64,000 nucleotides of DNA from Frondihabitans australicus (GCF_003634555.1 NZ_RBKS01000001.1:3286001-3350000); one strand, 5' to 3'. Positions 16,177 to 25,877 are shown, counted from the first letter of the stretch. Notes: a model not told the origin generated them from the letters alone. Numbers and translations are program-made.

Positions 16177-17559
16177 TCAGGAGCCGAGGCGCTCCACCAG
16201 CGACGCCGCCAGACCCGTGTAGGTGCCCGGCGTCAGTGCGACGAGGCGAGCCTTCGCCTCCGCCCCGATGTCGAGCCCCTCGACGAATGCCACGAGCTCA
16301 GCCTGGCCGACGCGGTGGCCGCGGGTGAGCTCTTTCAGCAGCGCGTAGGGGTCGCTGATCGACGAGCGGCCCGCAGTGATCTCGGCCCGGATGACGGTCT
16401 GGATCGCCTCGCCGAGCACCTCCCAGTTGCCGTCGAGGTCGGCCGCCATGGCGTCGGCGCTGATCGAGATCTCGCCGAGTCCGCGCGCGATGTTGTCGAG
16501 CGCCAGCAGGGAGTGGCCGAACGCGACGCCGATGTTGCGCTGCGCCGACGAGTCGGTGAGGTCGCGCTGCATGCGCGACGTGACGAGGGTCTCGGCGAGG
16601 GATGCGAGCAGAGCGCTCGACAGCTCGAGGTTCGCCTCGGCGTTCTCGAACCGGATCGGGTTGATCTTGTGCGGCATCGTCGACGACCCGGTGGCCCCGG
16701 CGACGGGGATCTGGGTGATGTAGCCCATCGAGATGTAGGTCCAGATGTCGGTCGCGATGTTGTGCAGCACGCGATTGGCGTGGGCTGTGCGGTCGTAGAG
16801 CTCGGCCTGCCAGTCGTGCGACTCGATCTGCGTGGTGAGCGGGTTCCAGGTGAGTCCGAGGCCCTCGACGAACTGCCGGGAGACGGAGGGCCAGTCGACG
16901 TCGGGGAACGCGACGACGTGGGCAGAGAAGGTTCCCGTTGCTCCGGAGAACTTGCCGAGGTACTCCGTCTCGGCGATCTGGCGGCGGATGCGGCCCAGGC
17001 GGTAGGCGTAGACCGCGAACTCCTTGCCGACGGTGGTCGGCGTCGCGGCCTGGCCGTGGGTGTGCGAGAGCATCGGCGTCGCCGCGTGCTCGGTGGCGAG
17101 CGAGGCGAACAGGGCGATGACGGCGTCGAACTTCGGCAGCCACACCTCGGTGACGGCCTGCTTCACGGTGAGCGCGTAGGAGAGGTTGTTGATGTCTTCG
17201 GACGTGCAGGCGAAGTGCGTGAGCTCGGCGATCGGGTCGAGGCCGAGGTCGCGGAGGCGGGCACGCACGTAGTACTCGACGGCCTTGACGTCGTGCCGGG
17301 TGGTGGCCTCGAGCGAGGCGAGCTCGTCGATGGCGGCCTGGCCGAAGTCGGTCACCACGGCGCGGAGGGCGGTCTTCTGCTGCTCGGTGAGCGGCTCGGC
17401 TCCTGCGAACCGCAGGTCGGTCTGGGCGATCAGCCACTCGACCTCGACGTGCACGCGAGCCCGGTTGAGCCCTGCCTCGCTGAGGAACTCGCCGAGCCCC
17501 TCCACCGCGGGACGGTAGCGGCCGTCGAGGGGCGAGAGAGGCTGCGGGGGGAGGCTCAT
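16177..17559 (-). CDS. purB: Adenylosuccinate lyase
   Basis: The 460-residue enzyme cleaves SAICAR to AICAR and adenylosuccinate to AMP, each with release of fumarate, in purine synthesis. The fumarase/aspartase-superfamily signature GSSTMPHKINP is present, as are the N-terminal LSPLDGRYRP and the MLSHTHGQAATP motif with its catalytic His, which mark the PurB branch close to the E. coli form. ATG 17559 follows AAGGG and overlaps the stop of the upstream phosphatase gene (ATGA). The order is holin-like membrane protein, LMW phosphatase, purB, all on the minus strand with gaps of a few bases or less. Confidence 0.97.
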   Translation of the reverse strand: MSLPPQPLSPLDGRYRPAVEGLGEFLSEAGLNRARVHVEVEWLIAQTDLRFAGAEPLTEQQKTALRAVVTDFGQAAIDELASLEATTRHDVKAVEYYVRARLRDLGLDPIAELTHFACTSEDINNLSYALTVKQAVTEVWLPKFDAVIALFASLATEHAATPMLSHTHGQAATPTTVGKEFAVYAYRLGRIRRQIAETEYLGKFSGATGTFSAHVVAFPDVDWPSVSRQFVEGLGLTWNPLTTQIESHDWQAELYDRTAHANRVLHNIATDIWTYISMGYITQIPVAGATGSSTMPHKINPIRFENAEANLELSSALLASLAETLVTSRMQRDLTDSSAQRNIGVAFGHSLLALDNIARGLGEISISADAMAADLDGNWEVLGEAIQTVIRAEITAGRSSISDPYALLKELTRGHRVGQAELVAFVEGLDIGAEAKARLVALTPGTYTGLAASLVERLGS

Positions 17560-18173
17560 TGGTGGGACCCTTGTCGTAGTGCTGGTTCGATCTGCCGGAA
17601 CAGGGCGGTCGAGGCGTGCTCGACCATGTCGAGGACGACCTCGAACATGCTCGCATCGGAGTAGTAGGGGTCGGGCACATCGGTGCCGTCGCCCGCTCTG
17701 CCCCTGCCTGACGGCCCGCCGGCCTCGCGATCGAAGCTCAGCAGGAGCTGGACCTTCGTGCGGTCGGTCTCGGTGGGCGCCCACGCCTTGAGGATTCTCT
17801 CCTGGCCGCGATCGAACACCACCACGAGATCGTGATCGGCCCAGTCGGCGGCCTCGAACTGCCTCGCCCGGTGCCGGGAACCATCGTACCCGCGGTCGGA
17901 GAGCGCCCGGATCGTCCGCGCGTCGGCGTGCTCGCCCACGTGCCAGTCGCCCGTGCCCGCCGACGACACGACGACGCGCGAGGCGAAGCCCGCCTCGGCG
18001 ACGCGGGCACGGAAGACGATCTCGGCCATGGGCGAGCGGCAGATGTTGCCGGTGCACACGAACACGATGCGGAACAGCGGGGGCTGCGGGTGCGGGCCGT
18101 ACGCGTCGGTCGAGCCGAGGGAGGCCTTGAACCCGTCGTCGTCCAGCTCGTCGGCCGCTCCCCCGAACGTCAT
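17556..18173 (-). CDS. Low-molecular-weight protein-tyrosine phosphatase
   Basis: A 205-residue cysteine phosphatase. After an N-terminal extension of about 33 residues the P-loop VCTGNICRSP appears with nucleophile Cys40 and Arg46, and the general-acid loop DPYY lies near the C-terminus. In actinobacteria such enzymes dephosphorylate Tyr residues and, in some cases, low-molecular thiol adducts (arsenate-reductase-like relatives). Coupling to purB by a 4-base overlap is notable, but no direct functional link is visible. Confidence 0.92.
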   Translation of the reverse strand: MTFGGAADELDDDGFKASLGSTDAYGPHPQPPLFRIVFVCTGNICRSPMAEIVFRARVAEAGFASRVVVSSAGTGDWHVGEHADARTIRALSDRGYDGSRHRARQFEAADWADHDLVVVFDRGQERILKAWAPTETDRTKVQLLLSFDREAGGPSGRGRAGDGTDVPDPYYSDASMFEVVLDMVEHASTALFRQIEPALRQGSHQ

Positions 18174-18175
18174 GC

Positions 18176-18580
18176 TCAGGCCCGGGCGCGCACGGAGCCG
18201 AAAAGCGGGCGCAGGATCAAGCCGATCACCCAGGCGAGGATCGCCAGCACGAGCGCCCCGAGAATGCCCCACCCGAGATTGTCGACCGTGAGCCCGAAGC
18301 CGATCAGCCCCGACACCCACGCCACGATCAGCAGCAGGAGGCCGTTCACCACGAGCGAGATGAGCCCGAGCGTCAGGATGTAGAGCGGGAAGGCGACGAC
18401 GCGGATCACCGTGCCGACGATGCCGTTCACGATGCCGAAGATGAAGGCCACGAGCAGGTACGTGAGGATCGTCGGCACGATCGACCGGTCGCCGAACGGC
18501 GTCACGTGGACGCCCGAGACGAGGTACGTGGTGAACCAGAGGGCGATCGCGTTGATCACGAGCCGCACGAAGAAACGCAT
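18176..18580 (-). CDS. Phage-holin-superfamily-IV-like membrane protein
   Basis: A 134-residue, four-helix membrane protein of the family annotated as phage holin IV (PF04020-like), common in bacterial chromosomes without phage genes nearby. The family pattern includes VNAIALWFTTYLVSGV, LVAFIFGIVNGIVG and the TLGLISLVVNG turn. The start could be ATG 18580 or the in-frame ATG 18598. It is the first gene of the unit leading to purB and diverges from the aminotransferase gene. Confidence 0.82.
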   Translation of the reverse strand: MRFFVRLVINAIALWFTTYLVSGVHVTPFGDRSIVPTILTYLLVAFIFGIVNGIVGTVIRVVAFPLYILTLGLISLVVNGLLLLIVAWVSGLIGFGLTVDNLGWGILGALVLAILAWVIGLILRPLFGSVRARA

Positions 18581-18621
18581 GCGCACCACTATGCCCACCC
18601 TCGCCTGGCGGCGGTAGCCCG

Positions 18622-18627
18622 TAGGCT
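18622..18627 (+). promoter_or_regulatory. TAGGCT -10 box, leaderless promoter of the aminotransferase gene
   Basis: TAGGCT is followed by six bases and then GTG 18634. No ribosome site is present. The geometry matches leaderless actinobacterial genes. Confidence 0.5.
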
Positions 18628-18633
18628 GGATGC

Positions 18634-19698
18634 GTGCCGCAGCCAGTCCGTCTCCGCCCCGAGATCGCCTCTCTCCCGCCCTACCGTCAGGGCCGTCAGG
18701 CCGACCCCGAGGCCTTCAAGCTGTCGTCGAACGAGAACCCCTTCGATCCGCTGCCGGCCGTGGTCGAGGTGCTGCGCGACTCCCTCCAGGTCAACCGCTA
18801 CCCCGACGCGGCGGCGGTCGAGCTGCGCGAGGTGCTGGCCCGCCGGTTCGGCGTCACCGCCGACGAGGTGCACGTGGGCTCGGGGTCGGTGGCGATCCTC
18901 TCCCAGCTGTTCCTCGCCGCGGCACAGCCCGGCGACGAGATCGTGTACGCCTGGCGGTCCTTCGAGGCCTACCCCGGCCTCGTCACGGTGGCCGGCGCCA
19001 CGAGCGTGCAGGTGCCGAACCGCGCCGACGGCGGCCACGACCTCGACGCCATGGCCTCGGCGATCACCGAGCGCACGCGTATCGTCGTCGTCTGCACGCC
19101 CAACAACCCCACCGGCGAGATCGTCACGACACACGAGTTCGAGTCGTTCATGGCGAAGGTGCCCGAGGACGTCCTCGTGCTGCTCGACGAGGCGTACGTC
19201 GAGTTCGTCACCGACCCCGACGCCGTGAACGGCGAGTCGCTGCTCGAGCGCCACCCCAACCTCGTCGTGCTCCGCACCTTCTCCAAGGCGTACGGCCTCG
19301 CCGGGCTCCGCGTCGGGTACGCGATCGGGCCGTCGTACGTGCTCGACGCGGCGCGGTCGACGGCGATCCCGCTGTCGGTGACCGGCATCGCGCAGATCGC
19401 CGCGATCGAGTCGCTGAAGCACGAAGACGAGCTCTTCGAGCGAGTGGGCCGCATCACCAGGCTGCGCGACCAGCTCCGGCAGGCCCTGCTCGATCAGGGT
19501 TGGGACGTCCCGCGCGCCCAGGGCAACTTCCTCTGGCTGCCGACCGGCGAGCACACGGCACACGCCGCGCAGGTGTTCGAGGCGGCCGGGCTCATCGTCC
19601 GGGCGTTCGCCCCGGAGGGCCTGCGCATCTCGGTGGGCGAGGCTGCGTCTGTCGACAAACTCCTAGGCGCCGCCGCCGAGCTTGTCCGGGTCGTCTAG
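18634..19698 (+). CDS. hisC: Histidinol-phosphate aminotransferase family (HisC-like)
   Basis: A 354-residue PLP-dependent class-II aminotransferase. Landmarks are [11 protein letters not shown] near 29, SGSVAILSQ, the substrate-phosphate loop WRSFEAYP near 107, CTPNNPTG near 154, DEAYVEF near 185 and the PLP-binding Lys218 in [17 protein letters not shown]. HisC transfers the amino group to imidazole-acetol phosphate. Actinobacteria also carry close homologues acting on aromatic 2-oxoacids (Pat). No other his genes are nearby, and the gene sits just before a 2-oxoacid dehydrogenase complex, so an amino-acid-catabolic role is possible. Confidence 0.85.
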   Translation: MPQPVRLRPEIASLPPYRQGRQADPEAFKLSSNENPFDPLPAVVEVLRDSLQVNRYPDAAAVELREVLARRFGVTADEVHVGSGSVAILSQLFLAAAQPGDEIVYAWRSFEAYPGLVTVAGATSVQVPNRADGGHDLDAMASAITERTRIVVVCTPNNPTGEIVTTHEFESFMAKVPEDVLVLLDEAYVEFVTDPDAVNGESLLERHPNLVVLRTFSKAYGLAGLRVGYAIGPSYVLDAARSTAIPLSVTGIAQIAAIESLKHEDELFERVGRITRLRDQLRQALLDQGWDVPRAQGNFLWLPTGEHTAHAAQVFEAAGLIVRAFAPEGLRISVGEAASVDKLLGAAAELVRVV

Positions 19699-19720
19699 GT
19701 CACACTCGGCGACCCGACAG

Positions 19721-19726
19721 TAGGCT
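19721..19726 (+). promoter_or_regulatory. TAGGCT -10 box, leaderless promoter of the E1-E2 operon
   Basis: TAGGCT, then 7 nt, then ATG 19734, with no Shine-Dalgarno sequence. It marks a probable transcription start at the E1alpha start codon, separate from the aminotransferase gene that ends 35 bp upstream. Confidence 0.5.
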
Positions 19727-19733
19727 CGGCCGC

Positions 19734-20900
19734 ATGTCTTCGCATGAAGAGGCCACAGGCGTCCGCCCCGTGGCCGATGTCCCGCCCGTGCACGGCCCTC
19801 CCGCCGTCCGGCTCCTCGACCCCGACGGCCGCATCGTCGACGGCCCGGCGGCCGACGAGCTCCTGCCCATGATCGACGCCCTCGACGACGAGACGCTGCG
19901 TCGCTTCCACCGGGACATGGTGGTCACCCGCTGTATCGACGACGAGGGCGCCAACCTGCAGCGCCAGGGGCAGCTGGCCCTGTGGATCCCGATCCGCGGC
20001 CAGGAGGCCGCCCAGGTCGGCCTCGTCCACGCGTCGCGCCCGCAGGACCACTTCTTCCCGTCGTACCGTGAGCACGCGGTCGGCTTCGCGCGCGGCATCG
20101 ACCCGGTCGACATCATCCGGATGCTCCGCGGCGTCACGCACGGCGGCTGGGATCCCGCTGCCCATCAGAACTTCCACCTGTACACGGTCGTGCTCGGCTC
20201 GCAGACCCTGCACGCGACCGGCTACGCCATGGGCATCGCGTTCGACGGCGCCTCGGGCACCGGCGACCCCGGCCGCGACGAGGCGGTCGTGGCGTTCTTC
20301 GGCGACGGCGCGTCGAGCCAGGGCGACGTCAGCGAGGCCATGGTCTTCGCCGCCAGCTTCCAGACGCCCGAGCTGTTCTTCCTCCAGAACAACCACTACG
20401 CCATCTCGGTGCCGGTCGAGCGGCAGTCCCGCACGCCGCTGTACTGGCGCGGCGAGGGCTTCGGCATCCCCTCGACCCAGATCGACGGCAACGACGTCCT
20501 GGCCTCCTACGCGGTGTCTCGGCGCGACCTCGACGCTGCGCGCGCAGGAGGGGGTCCTCGCCTCATCGAGGCCCTCACCTACCGCATCGGCGCCCACACC
20601 ACCTCCGACGACCCCACGAAGTACCGTTCGCAGGCCGAGCTCGACTCCTGGGTGGCGCGCGATCCGATCCTGCGCTTCGAGCGGTACCTCCGGTCGCGCG
20701 GCGAGAGCGACGCGTTCTTCGCCGAGGTCGACGAAGAGGCACGCGACCTCGCCGACGACGTGCGCCGACGCACGATCGCGCTCGAGAAGCCCGAGATCGG
20801 TGTGATGTTCGACCACGTGTACTCCGAGCCGCACCCGCGGATCGACGAGCAGCGCGCCTGGTTCCAGCAGTACGAGGCATCGTTCGGAGGCCGCTCATGA
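19734..20900 (+). CDS. 2-oxoacid dehydrogenase E1 component, alpha subunit
   Basis: A 388-residue thiamine-diphosphate-dependent E1alpha. The TPP motif runs from GDG at 190-192 (FFGDGASSQGD) to the Asn pair at 219-220 (FLQNNHYAIS). The upstream FFPSYREHAVGFARG and the LIEALTYRIGAHTTSDDP region match branched-chain or pyruvate E1alpha of the heterotetramer type. The following genes encode E1beta and E2 in order, with a 4-base overlap at the first junction. The E1alpha N-terminus (VRLLDPDGRIVDG) is typical of actinobacterial branched-chain complexes, which favours branched-chain 2-oxoacids as substrate, but pyruvate is not excluded. No E3 gene is present. Confidence 0.93.
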   Translation: MSSHEEATGVRPVADVPPVHGPPAVRLLDPDGRIVDGPAADELLPMIDALDDETLRRFHRDMVVTRCIDDEGANLQRQGQLALWIPIRGQEAAQVGLVHASRPQDHFFPSYREHAVGFARGIDPVDIIRMLRGVTHGGWDPAAHQNFHLYTVVLGSQTLHATGYAMGIAFDGASGTGDPGRDEAVVAFFGDGASSQGDVSEAMVFAASFQTPELFFLQNNHYAISVPVERQSRTPLYWRGEGFGIPSTQIDGNDVLASYAVSRRDLDAARAGGGPRLIEALTYRIGAHTTSDDPTKYRSQAELDSWVARDPILRFERYLRSRGESDAFFAEVDEEARDLADDVRRRTIALEKPEIGVMFDHVYSEPHPRIDEQRAWFQQYEASFGGRS

Positions 20901-21928
20901 CCGACATCGTCGACGCACCCCCGATCGGGCTCGCCGGAGCAGGCTCACGCGGCACCGAGGTCATGCCCCTCGGCCGCGCCATCAACGCCGGCCTCCGCCA
21001 GGCGATGCTCGACGACCCGAAGGTGCTCCTCCTCGGCGAAGACATCGGGCGCCTCGGCGGAGTGTTCCGCGTGACCGAGGGCCTGCAGGCCGAGTTCGGC
21101 GAGCAGCGGGTCATCGACACCCCGCTGGCCGAGTCCGCCATCGTCGGCTCGGCGATCGGCCTCGCGATGCGCGGGTACCGCCCGGTCGTCGAGATCCAGT
21201 TCGACGGGTTCATCTACCCGGCGTTCGACCAGATCGTCACGCAGCTCGCGAAGCTGCAGGCGCGGCACGAGGGCGCCCTGACCATGCCGATCGTGATCCG
21301 GGTGCCGTACGGCGGGCACATCGGCGCCGTCGAGCACCACCAGGAGAGCCCCGAGGCGTACTTCGCGCACACGGCGGGCCTCCGCTGCGTGAGCCCGTCG
21401 ACGCCGCACGACGGCTACTGGATGATCCAGGAGGCGATCCGCTCGACCGACCCCGTGCTCTTCTTCGAGCCCAAGAGCCGCTACTGGCCGAAGGGCCCGG
21501 TCGACCTCGACTCGTCCGGCGTGCCGCTGCACGTCAGCCGTGTCGTCCGCACCGGCACCGAGGTCACGGTCGTCGGCCACGGCGCCATGGTCAGCGTCCT
21601 GCTGCAGGCCGCCGAGATCGCGGCCGAGGAGGGCATCTCGCTCGAGGTCGTCGACCTCCGGTCGCTGTCGCCGGTCGACTACGGCCCCCTGCTCGAGTCC
21701 GTCCGCAAGACCGGCCGTCTCGTCGTCGCGCAGGAGGCGCCGCAGAACGCCTCCGTCGGCTCCGAGATCGCCGCCACCGTCGCCGAGAAGGCGTTCTACT
21801 CGCTCGAGGCGCCGGTGCTTCGGGTCTCGGGCTTCGACACCCCGTTCCCGCCGGCGAAGCTCGAGAGCGAGTACCTCCCCGATGCCGACCGCGTGCTCGA
21901 AGCAGTCGATCGGGCGCTCGCGTACTGA
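20897..21928 (+). CDS. 2-oxoacid dehydrogenase E1 component, beta subunit
   Basis: A 343-residue E1beta of the transketolase-like family. It shows LLLGEDIGRLGGVFRVTEGL near the start, the conserved DTPLAESAIVG, EIQFDGFIYPAFDQIVTQLAK, PYGGHIGAVEHHQESPEAYF with the catalytic-site His residues, and the C-terminal LEVVDLRSLSPVD. It starts within the stop of E1alpha (ATGA) and pairs with it to form the alpha2beta2 E1. Confidence 0.94.
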   Translation: MTDIVDAPPIGLAGAGSRGTEVMPLGRAINAGLRQAMLDDPKVLLLGEDIGRLGGVFRVTEGLQAEFGEQRVIDTPLAESAIVGSAIGLAMRGYRPVVEIQFDGFIYPAFDQIVTQLAKLQARHEGALTMPIVIRVPYGGHIGAVEHHQESPEAYFAHTAGLRCVSPSTPHDGYWMIQEAIRSTDPVLFFEPKSRYWPKGPVDLDSSGVPLHVSRVVRTGTEVTVVGHGAMVSVLLQAAEIAAEEGISLEVVDLRSLSPVDYGPLLESVRKTGRLVVAQEAPQNASVGSEIAATVAEKAFYSLEAPVLRVSGFDTPFPPAKLESEYLPDADRVLEAVDRALAY

Positions 21929-22012
21929 CGACCCGGCCCGCGGTTCACCAGGCGCTTCGCGCCGCCGGTCCGAACCTCACCTGACGCCGCACACCATCCG
22001 AAGGAGCACGCA

Positions 22013-23413
22013 GTGCCCAGCAACGCGACCCTCACGGGCGACACCTTCCACCTCCCCGACGTCGGCGAGGGCCTCACCGAGGCCGAGATCGTCGAGTGGA
22101 AGGTGCAGCCCGGCGACACCATCGCCCTGAACCAGGTCATCGTCGAGATCGAGACGGCCAAGTCGCTCGTCGAGCTGCCCTCGCCGTTCGCGGGCACGGT
22201 GGACGAACTCCTCGTCGCGGCCGGAGACACTGTGGCGGTCGGCGCTCCGATCATCCGGGTGTCGGGCGGCGAGATCCCGCGCACGCCCGCCGACGAGGTG
22301 CTCGAGCTCGAGGCCGAGGCCTACGACGGAGCGGGGTACGACTCGTACGAGAAGGCAGTGCACGCGGCTCCTGAGGGCTCAGGAGCAGTGCTGGTGGGCT
22401 ACGGGGTCAGCGGCGCGCACATGACCACGAGGCGTCGCCGCGTGTCGAAGGCCGACGCGGACGCCCGGGCAGAACGCGTCGCCGACGCGCGAGCGGAGCG
22501 CGTGGCGAACGAGCGCGCCGCCCGGCCCGCCTCGGTGCCCGCGGCGTTCGCTCACCCGGTGATCGTGAAGCCGCCGATCCGCAAGCTGGCGAAAGACCTG
22601 GGCGTCGACCTCTCGAAGGTGTCGCCCACCGGGCTGGCCGGCGAGACCACGCGCGACGACGTGATCCGCGCCGCGACGCAGGCGAGCGTGTTCCACAACA
22701 TCGAGACGCCCGAGTGGGGCGACGAGCGCATCGAGCGGATCCCGGTGAAGGGCGTCCGCAAGGCGATCGCCACCGCCATGGTGACGAGCGCGTACTCCGC
22801 GCCGCACGTGTCGCTGTTCGTCGACGTCGACGCCACCCGCACCATGGAGTTCGTGGCGCGGCTCAAGGCGTCGCCGCAGTTCGCCGGCGTGAAGGTGTCG
22901 CCGCTGCTCATCATGGCCAAGGCCGTCATCTGGGCCGTTCGCCGGAGCCCCACGGTCAACTCGGAGTGGACCGACCGGGAGATCCTGGTGCGCCACTTCG
23001 TGAACCTCGGCATCGCCGCCGCGACGCCGCGCGGGCTCATCGTGCCGAACGTGAAGGAGGCGCAGGCCATGTCGCTCATCGAGCTGGCGCAGGCCCTCGA
23101 GCAGCTGACCCTCACGGCACGCGACGGCAAGACCCAGCCCTCCGACACCGCCGACGGCACGATCACGATCACCAACATCGGCGTCTTCGGCATGGACACC
23201 GGCACGCCGATCCTGAATCCGGGCGAGGTGGCGATCGTCGCGCTCGGCACCATCAAGCAGAAGCCGTGGGTCGTCGACGGCGAGGTGCGGCCCCGCATGG
23301 TGACGACGATCGGCGCGTCGTTCGACCACCGGGTGGTCGACGGTGACGTGGCGTCCCGCTTCGTGGCCGACGTGGCCTCGGTGCTCGAGGAGCCCGCGCT
23401 CCTCCTCGACTAG
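22013..23413 (+). CDS. Dihydrolipoamide acyltransferase (E2)
   Basis: A 466-residue E2 with one lipoyl domain (residues 1-90, lipoyl Lys50 in [11 protein letters not shown]), a charged Ala/Arg linker, a peripheral-subunit-binding domain at about 180-225 ([19 protein letters not shown]), and a catalytic acyltransferase core from about 240. The active-site motif FDHRVVDG holds His439 and Asp443. It starts with GTG preceded by AAGGAG, 84 bp after E1beta. It forms the core of the complex with the two E1 subunits. E3 must be encoded elsewhere. Confidence 0.95.
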   Translation: MPSNATLTGDTFHLPDVGEGLTEAEIVEWKVQPGDTIALNQVIVEIETAKSLVELPSPFAGTVDELLVAAGDTVAVGAPIIRVSGGEIPRTPADEVLELEAEAYDGAGYDSYEKAVHAAPEGSGAVLVGYGVSGAHMTTRRRRVSKADADARAERVADARAERVANERAARPASVPAAFAHPVIVKPPIRKLAKDLGVDLSKVSPTGLAGETTRDDVIRAATQASVFHNIETPEWGDERIERIPVKGVRKAIATAMVTSAYSAPHVSLFVDVDATRTMEFVARLKASPQFAGVKVSPLLIMAKAVIWAVRRSPTVNSEWTDREILVRHFVNLGIAAATPRGLIVPNVKEAQAMSLIELAQALEQLTLTARDGKTQPSDTADGTITITNIGVFGMDTGTPILNPGEVAIVALGTIKQKPWVVDGEVRPRMVTTIGASFDHRVVDGDVASRFVADVASVLEEPALLLD

Positions 23414-23414
23414 T

Positions 23415-23497
23415 CCCCGCCGACGCGGGGCGACCTGCCGCCCTGCACCCCTGACCGGATGAATCACGGTCGCGGTTCCGTCCGCTCGGGGGTGCAG
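23415..23497. terminator. Hairpins between convergent E2 and response-regulator genes
   Basis: A short stem CCCCGC/GCGGGG lies at about 23415-23430. A second dyad, CTGCACCCC (23443-23451) with GGGGTGCAG (23489-23497), encloses 37 nt. They fill the gap between two converging genes and probably stop transcription from one or both sides. No T-run is present. Confidence 0.4.
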
Positions 23498-23510
23498 AGC
23501 AGCCTGCGGG

Positions 23511-24164
23511 CTAGACGAGGCCGCGCTGGTAGGCGTAGATCACGGCCTGCACGCGGTCGCGGAGGCCGAGCTTCGAGAGCACCCGGCCGACGTGGGTCTT
23601 CACGGTCGACTCCGAGAGGAAGAGCGCCGCCGCGATCTCGCTGTTCGACAGCCCGCGCCCGATCGCGACCAGCACCTCGTGCTCGCGCTCCGACAGGGGC
23701 GACGAGTCGGCGGAGGAGCCGCCCGCCGTCTCGGGCATCCGCCCCCGGTACATCTCGAGCATGCGCTGCGTGATCCGCGGCGAGACGATCGCCTCTCCCC
23801 CGGCGACGGTGTGGATCGCGGCGATGAGGTCGTCCGACGGGGCGTCCTTCAGCAGGAACCCGCTCGCCCCCGCGTTCAGCCCGCCGAACGCGTACTCGTC
23901 GAGGTCGAACGTGGTGAGGATGATGACGCGGGTCGCCGGGTTCGCCGCGGTGATCCGCCGCGTCGCCTCGATGCCGTCGAGCCCCGGCATCCTGACGTCC
24001 ATCAGCACGACGTCGGGCTCGAGCTCGGCCGCGCGGGCGACGGCGTCGGCCCCGTTCGTCGCCTCGCCGATCACCCGGAGGCCGGGTGCCGCGCCGAGCA
24101 CCATCGCCATGCCGGCGCGGAGGAGATCCTGGTCGTCGACCAGGAGGAGGGTGATGTCAGCCAT
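23511..24164 (-). CDS. NarL/LuxR-family response regulator
   Basis: A 217-residue two-component regulator. The receiver domain (1-120) has the acidic pair D10-D11, the phosphoacceptor Asp56 in LMDVRMPG, the TTF switch residue region and Lys in FLLKDAP. The C-terminal LuxR HTH (about 150-212) has SPLSEREHEVLVAIGRGLSN and STVKTHVGRVLSKLGL. The gene overlaps the histidine kinase gene by 8 bases, and that kinase is its evident partner. Confidence 0.95.
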   Translation of the reverse strand: MADITLLLVDDQDLLRAGMAMVLGAAPGLRVIGEATNGADAVARAAELEPDVVLMDVRMPGLDGIEATRRITAANPATRVIILTTFDLDEYAFGGLNAGASGFLLKDAPSDDLIAAIHTVAGGEAIVSPRITQRMLEMYRGRMPETAGGSSADSSPLSEREHEVLVAIGRGLSNSEIAAALFLSESTVKTHVGRVLSKLGLRDRVQAVIYAYQRGLV

Positions 24165-25434
24165 GGGAGCCTTCCGTGTGAGAGGCGAGCGTCATGCGCA
24201 CCCGCCAGCCGCGTTCGAGACCGGTCGCCGCGTCGCGTCTCGGGCCCGCCTCGACGCTGCCGTCGTGGATCGCCGCCCGCTCGCGCAGGCCGACGAGCCC
24301 GCGGCCGGTGCCGACCGAAGCCGGCGGCCCCAGCCAGAGGCCGTCGTCGGTCACCTCGACCACGATCGGGTCGCCGGTGTAGTCGAGCTGCACCAGCACG
24401 CGCGACGGCTGGTTGGCGTAGCGCAGAGCGTTCGTGAGGGTCTCCTGCACCGCCCGGAACACCGCGACCTGCACGCCCGAGTCCGCCGGCGGCGTGCCGC
24501 GCTGCTGGACCACGACCGGAAGCCCGGTCGAGCGGTAGGTCTCGACGAGGTGGTCGAGCTCCGCGAGGGTGGGCTGCGGTGCGACCGTCGCATCCTGGTC
24601 GTCGCGAAGGACCCCGAGCAGACGTCGCATGTCGCGGAGCGATTCGCGCCCCACCTCGCCGATCTGCCGGACGGCCTCTCTCGAGCGCGCAGGATCCGAG
24701 TCGGCCACGGCCGAGGCCCCGTCGGAGAGCCGCACCATCACGGAGAGGCTGTGCGCGACGACGTCGTGCATCTCGCGGGCGATGCGCGAGCGCTCCGCCG
24801 CCGTCGCGAGCTGCCCCTGCTGGTCGCGCTCGCGGGCGAGCTGGGCCGCCCGGTCGATCAGGGCGTCGAGGTAGCGCCTCCGGTTGCCGACGGCCGTGCC
24901 GGCGAGGAGGGCGAAGATGAGCACGACGAACAGGCCGTTGCCCGCGCCCGGCCGGTGGCCGGCCAGCAGCGTCGCCAGCCAGAACACCCCGTACGACGCG
25001 GCCGCGCAGCCCCACGCCCAGAGGTTGCCGCGGTAGACCGCGACGGCGTAGGTGGCGAGCATCAGCGGGATGATGAGGCTGCCGCCGACGACGACGGTGA
25101 GCGCGGTCGCGCAGACCGCCACGACGGCGAAGCTGGTGACCGGGCGGGTGCGCCGCAGCATGATCGCGGCGGCGGCGATCAGCACGAGGGCGAACCAGCC
25201 CGAGACGAGCCAGTTGGCGTGCCCGAGCCCCAGCCCCGTGTCGATGTTCTCGAGGTAGCCGAACAGCAGCCCGACGAAGGCGATCAGCGCGTCGGCCAGC
25301 CGCCAGTGACGAGACCAGAACCGGCGCAGGATCCCGGGAGGCTTCGGCAGCAGCAGGTCGTCGCCGGCCGCCTCCACCGGCGCACTCCCCCACCACGCGA
25401 CCCGGCCGGGCGCGCCGCCTCGGTCGTCGCTCAT
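24157..25434 (-). CDS. Two-component sensor histidine kinase (HisKA_3 type)
   Basis: A 425-residue kinase. The N-terminal half has about five to six membrane helices (about 48-180) and no large extracytoplasmic domain, so the signal is probably sensed within or near the membrane. The dimerisation/phosphoacceptor segment RSRIAREMHDVVAHSLSVM carries His223, as in the NarX/DesK branch, and the ATPase domain ends with GTGRGLVGLRERAAIHDG. It overlaps the DUF805 gene upstream by 4 bases (ATGA) and the regulator gene downstream by 8, so the three are one operon. Confidence 0.94.
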   Translation of the reverse strand: MSDDRGGAPGRVAWWGSAPVEAAGDDLLLPKPPGILRRFWSRHWRLADALIAFVGLLFGYLENIDTGLGLGHANWLVSGWFALVLIAAAAIMLRRTRPVTSFAVVAVCATALTVVVGGSLIIPLMLATYAVAVYRGNLWAWGCAAASYGVFWLATLLAGHRPGAGNGLFVVLIFALLAGTAVGNRRRYLDALIDRAAQLARERDQQGQLATAAERSRIAREMHDVVAHSLSVMVRLSDGASAVADSDPARSREAVRQIGEVGRESLRDMRRLLGVLRDDQDATVAPQPTLAELDHLVETYRSTGLPVVVQQRGTPPADSGVQVAVFRAVQETLTNALRYANQPSRVLVQLDYTGDPIVVEVTDDGLWLGPPASVGTGRGLVGLRERAAIHDGSVEAGPRRDAATGLERGWRVRMTLASHTEGSHG

Positions 25435-25865
25435 GCCCTCGAAACTACCGCGCGGTCGAAGCGCCGGCCTTCGATCCGGGGCGCCTGGATCGTGTAGACG
25501 AGCAGGATGATCCACCCCACGATCGGCAGGAGGTACCAGAGGACGTTGAAGCCCGAGTGGTTCGCGTCGTGCAGGCGACGCCAGAGGACGGCGAGGTTCG
25601 GGATCAGGATCGCGAGCGCCCAGATCGCGCTGGCCACGTTGAGGATCGCGCCGGGCGAGCTGCTCTCGCCGAACGACCGCACGAGGGTCTGCAGCACCGT
25701 CGTGACGAGGTACGAGACGAGGATCCACCACCAGAACTCCGACCGGCTGGCGCGCCCGGAGAACGTGAAGTACTTGCGCCAGACGCGGGTCCACGCCTGG
25801 CCGATCGTCGCCTGGTAGAGCGGGTACTCGAGCGGCGGCTCCGTGGGCTGGTTCGGGTAGGTCAT
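25431..25865 (-). CDS. DUF805 membrane protein
   Basis: A 144-residue protein with the DUF805 pattern: an N-terminal cytoplasmic segment with YFTFSGRASRSEFWWW, three to four membrane helices, and the loop LWRRLHDANHSGF (family RRLHD.G.SG). Function is unknown. Because it is first in an operon with a histidine kinase and its regulator, it may modulate or be an accessory to the sensor. TAGCGT ends 6 nt before ATG 25865, which indicates a leaderless message. Confidence 0.9.
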   Translation of the reverse strand: MTYPNQPTEPPLEYPLYQATIGQAWTRVWRKYFTFSGRASRSEFWWWILVSYLVTTVLQTLVRSFGESSSPGAILNVASAIWALAILIPNLAVLWRRLHDANHSGFNVLWYLLPIVGWIILLVYTIQAPRIEGRRFDRAVVSRA

Positions 25866-25871
25866 GGCTTC

Positions 25872-25877
25872 ACGCTA
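25872..25877 (-). promoter_or_regulatory. TAGCGT -10 box, leaderless promoter of the DUF805-kinase-regulator operon
   Basis: On the minus strand TAGCGT is followed by GAAGCC and then ATG 25865, six bases later, with no recognisable ribosome site. Confidence 0.45.

Noticed and set aside
18176-18580. Prophage remnant suggested by a holin-like protein
   Set aside because: The family is widespread in chromosomes without phages, and no phage genes adjoin it.
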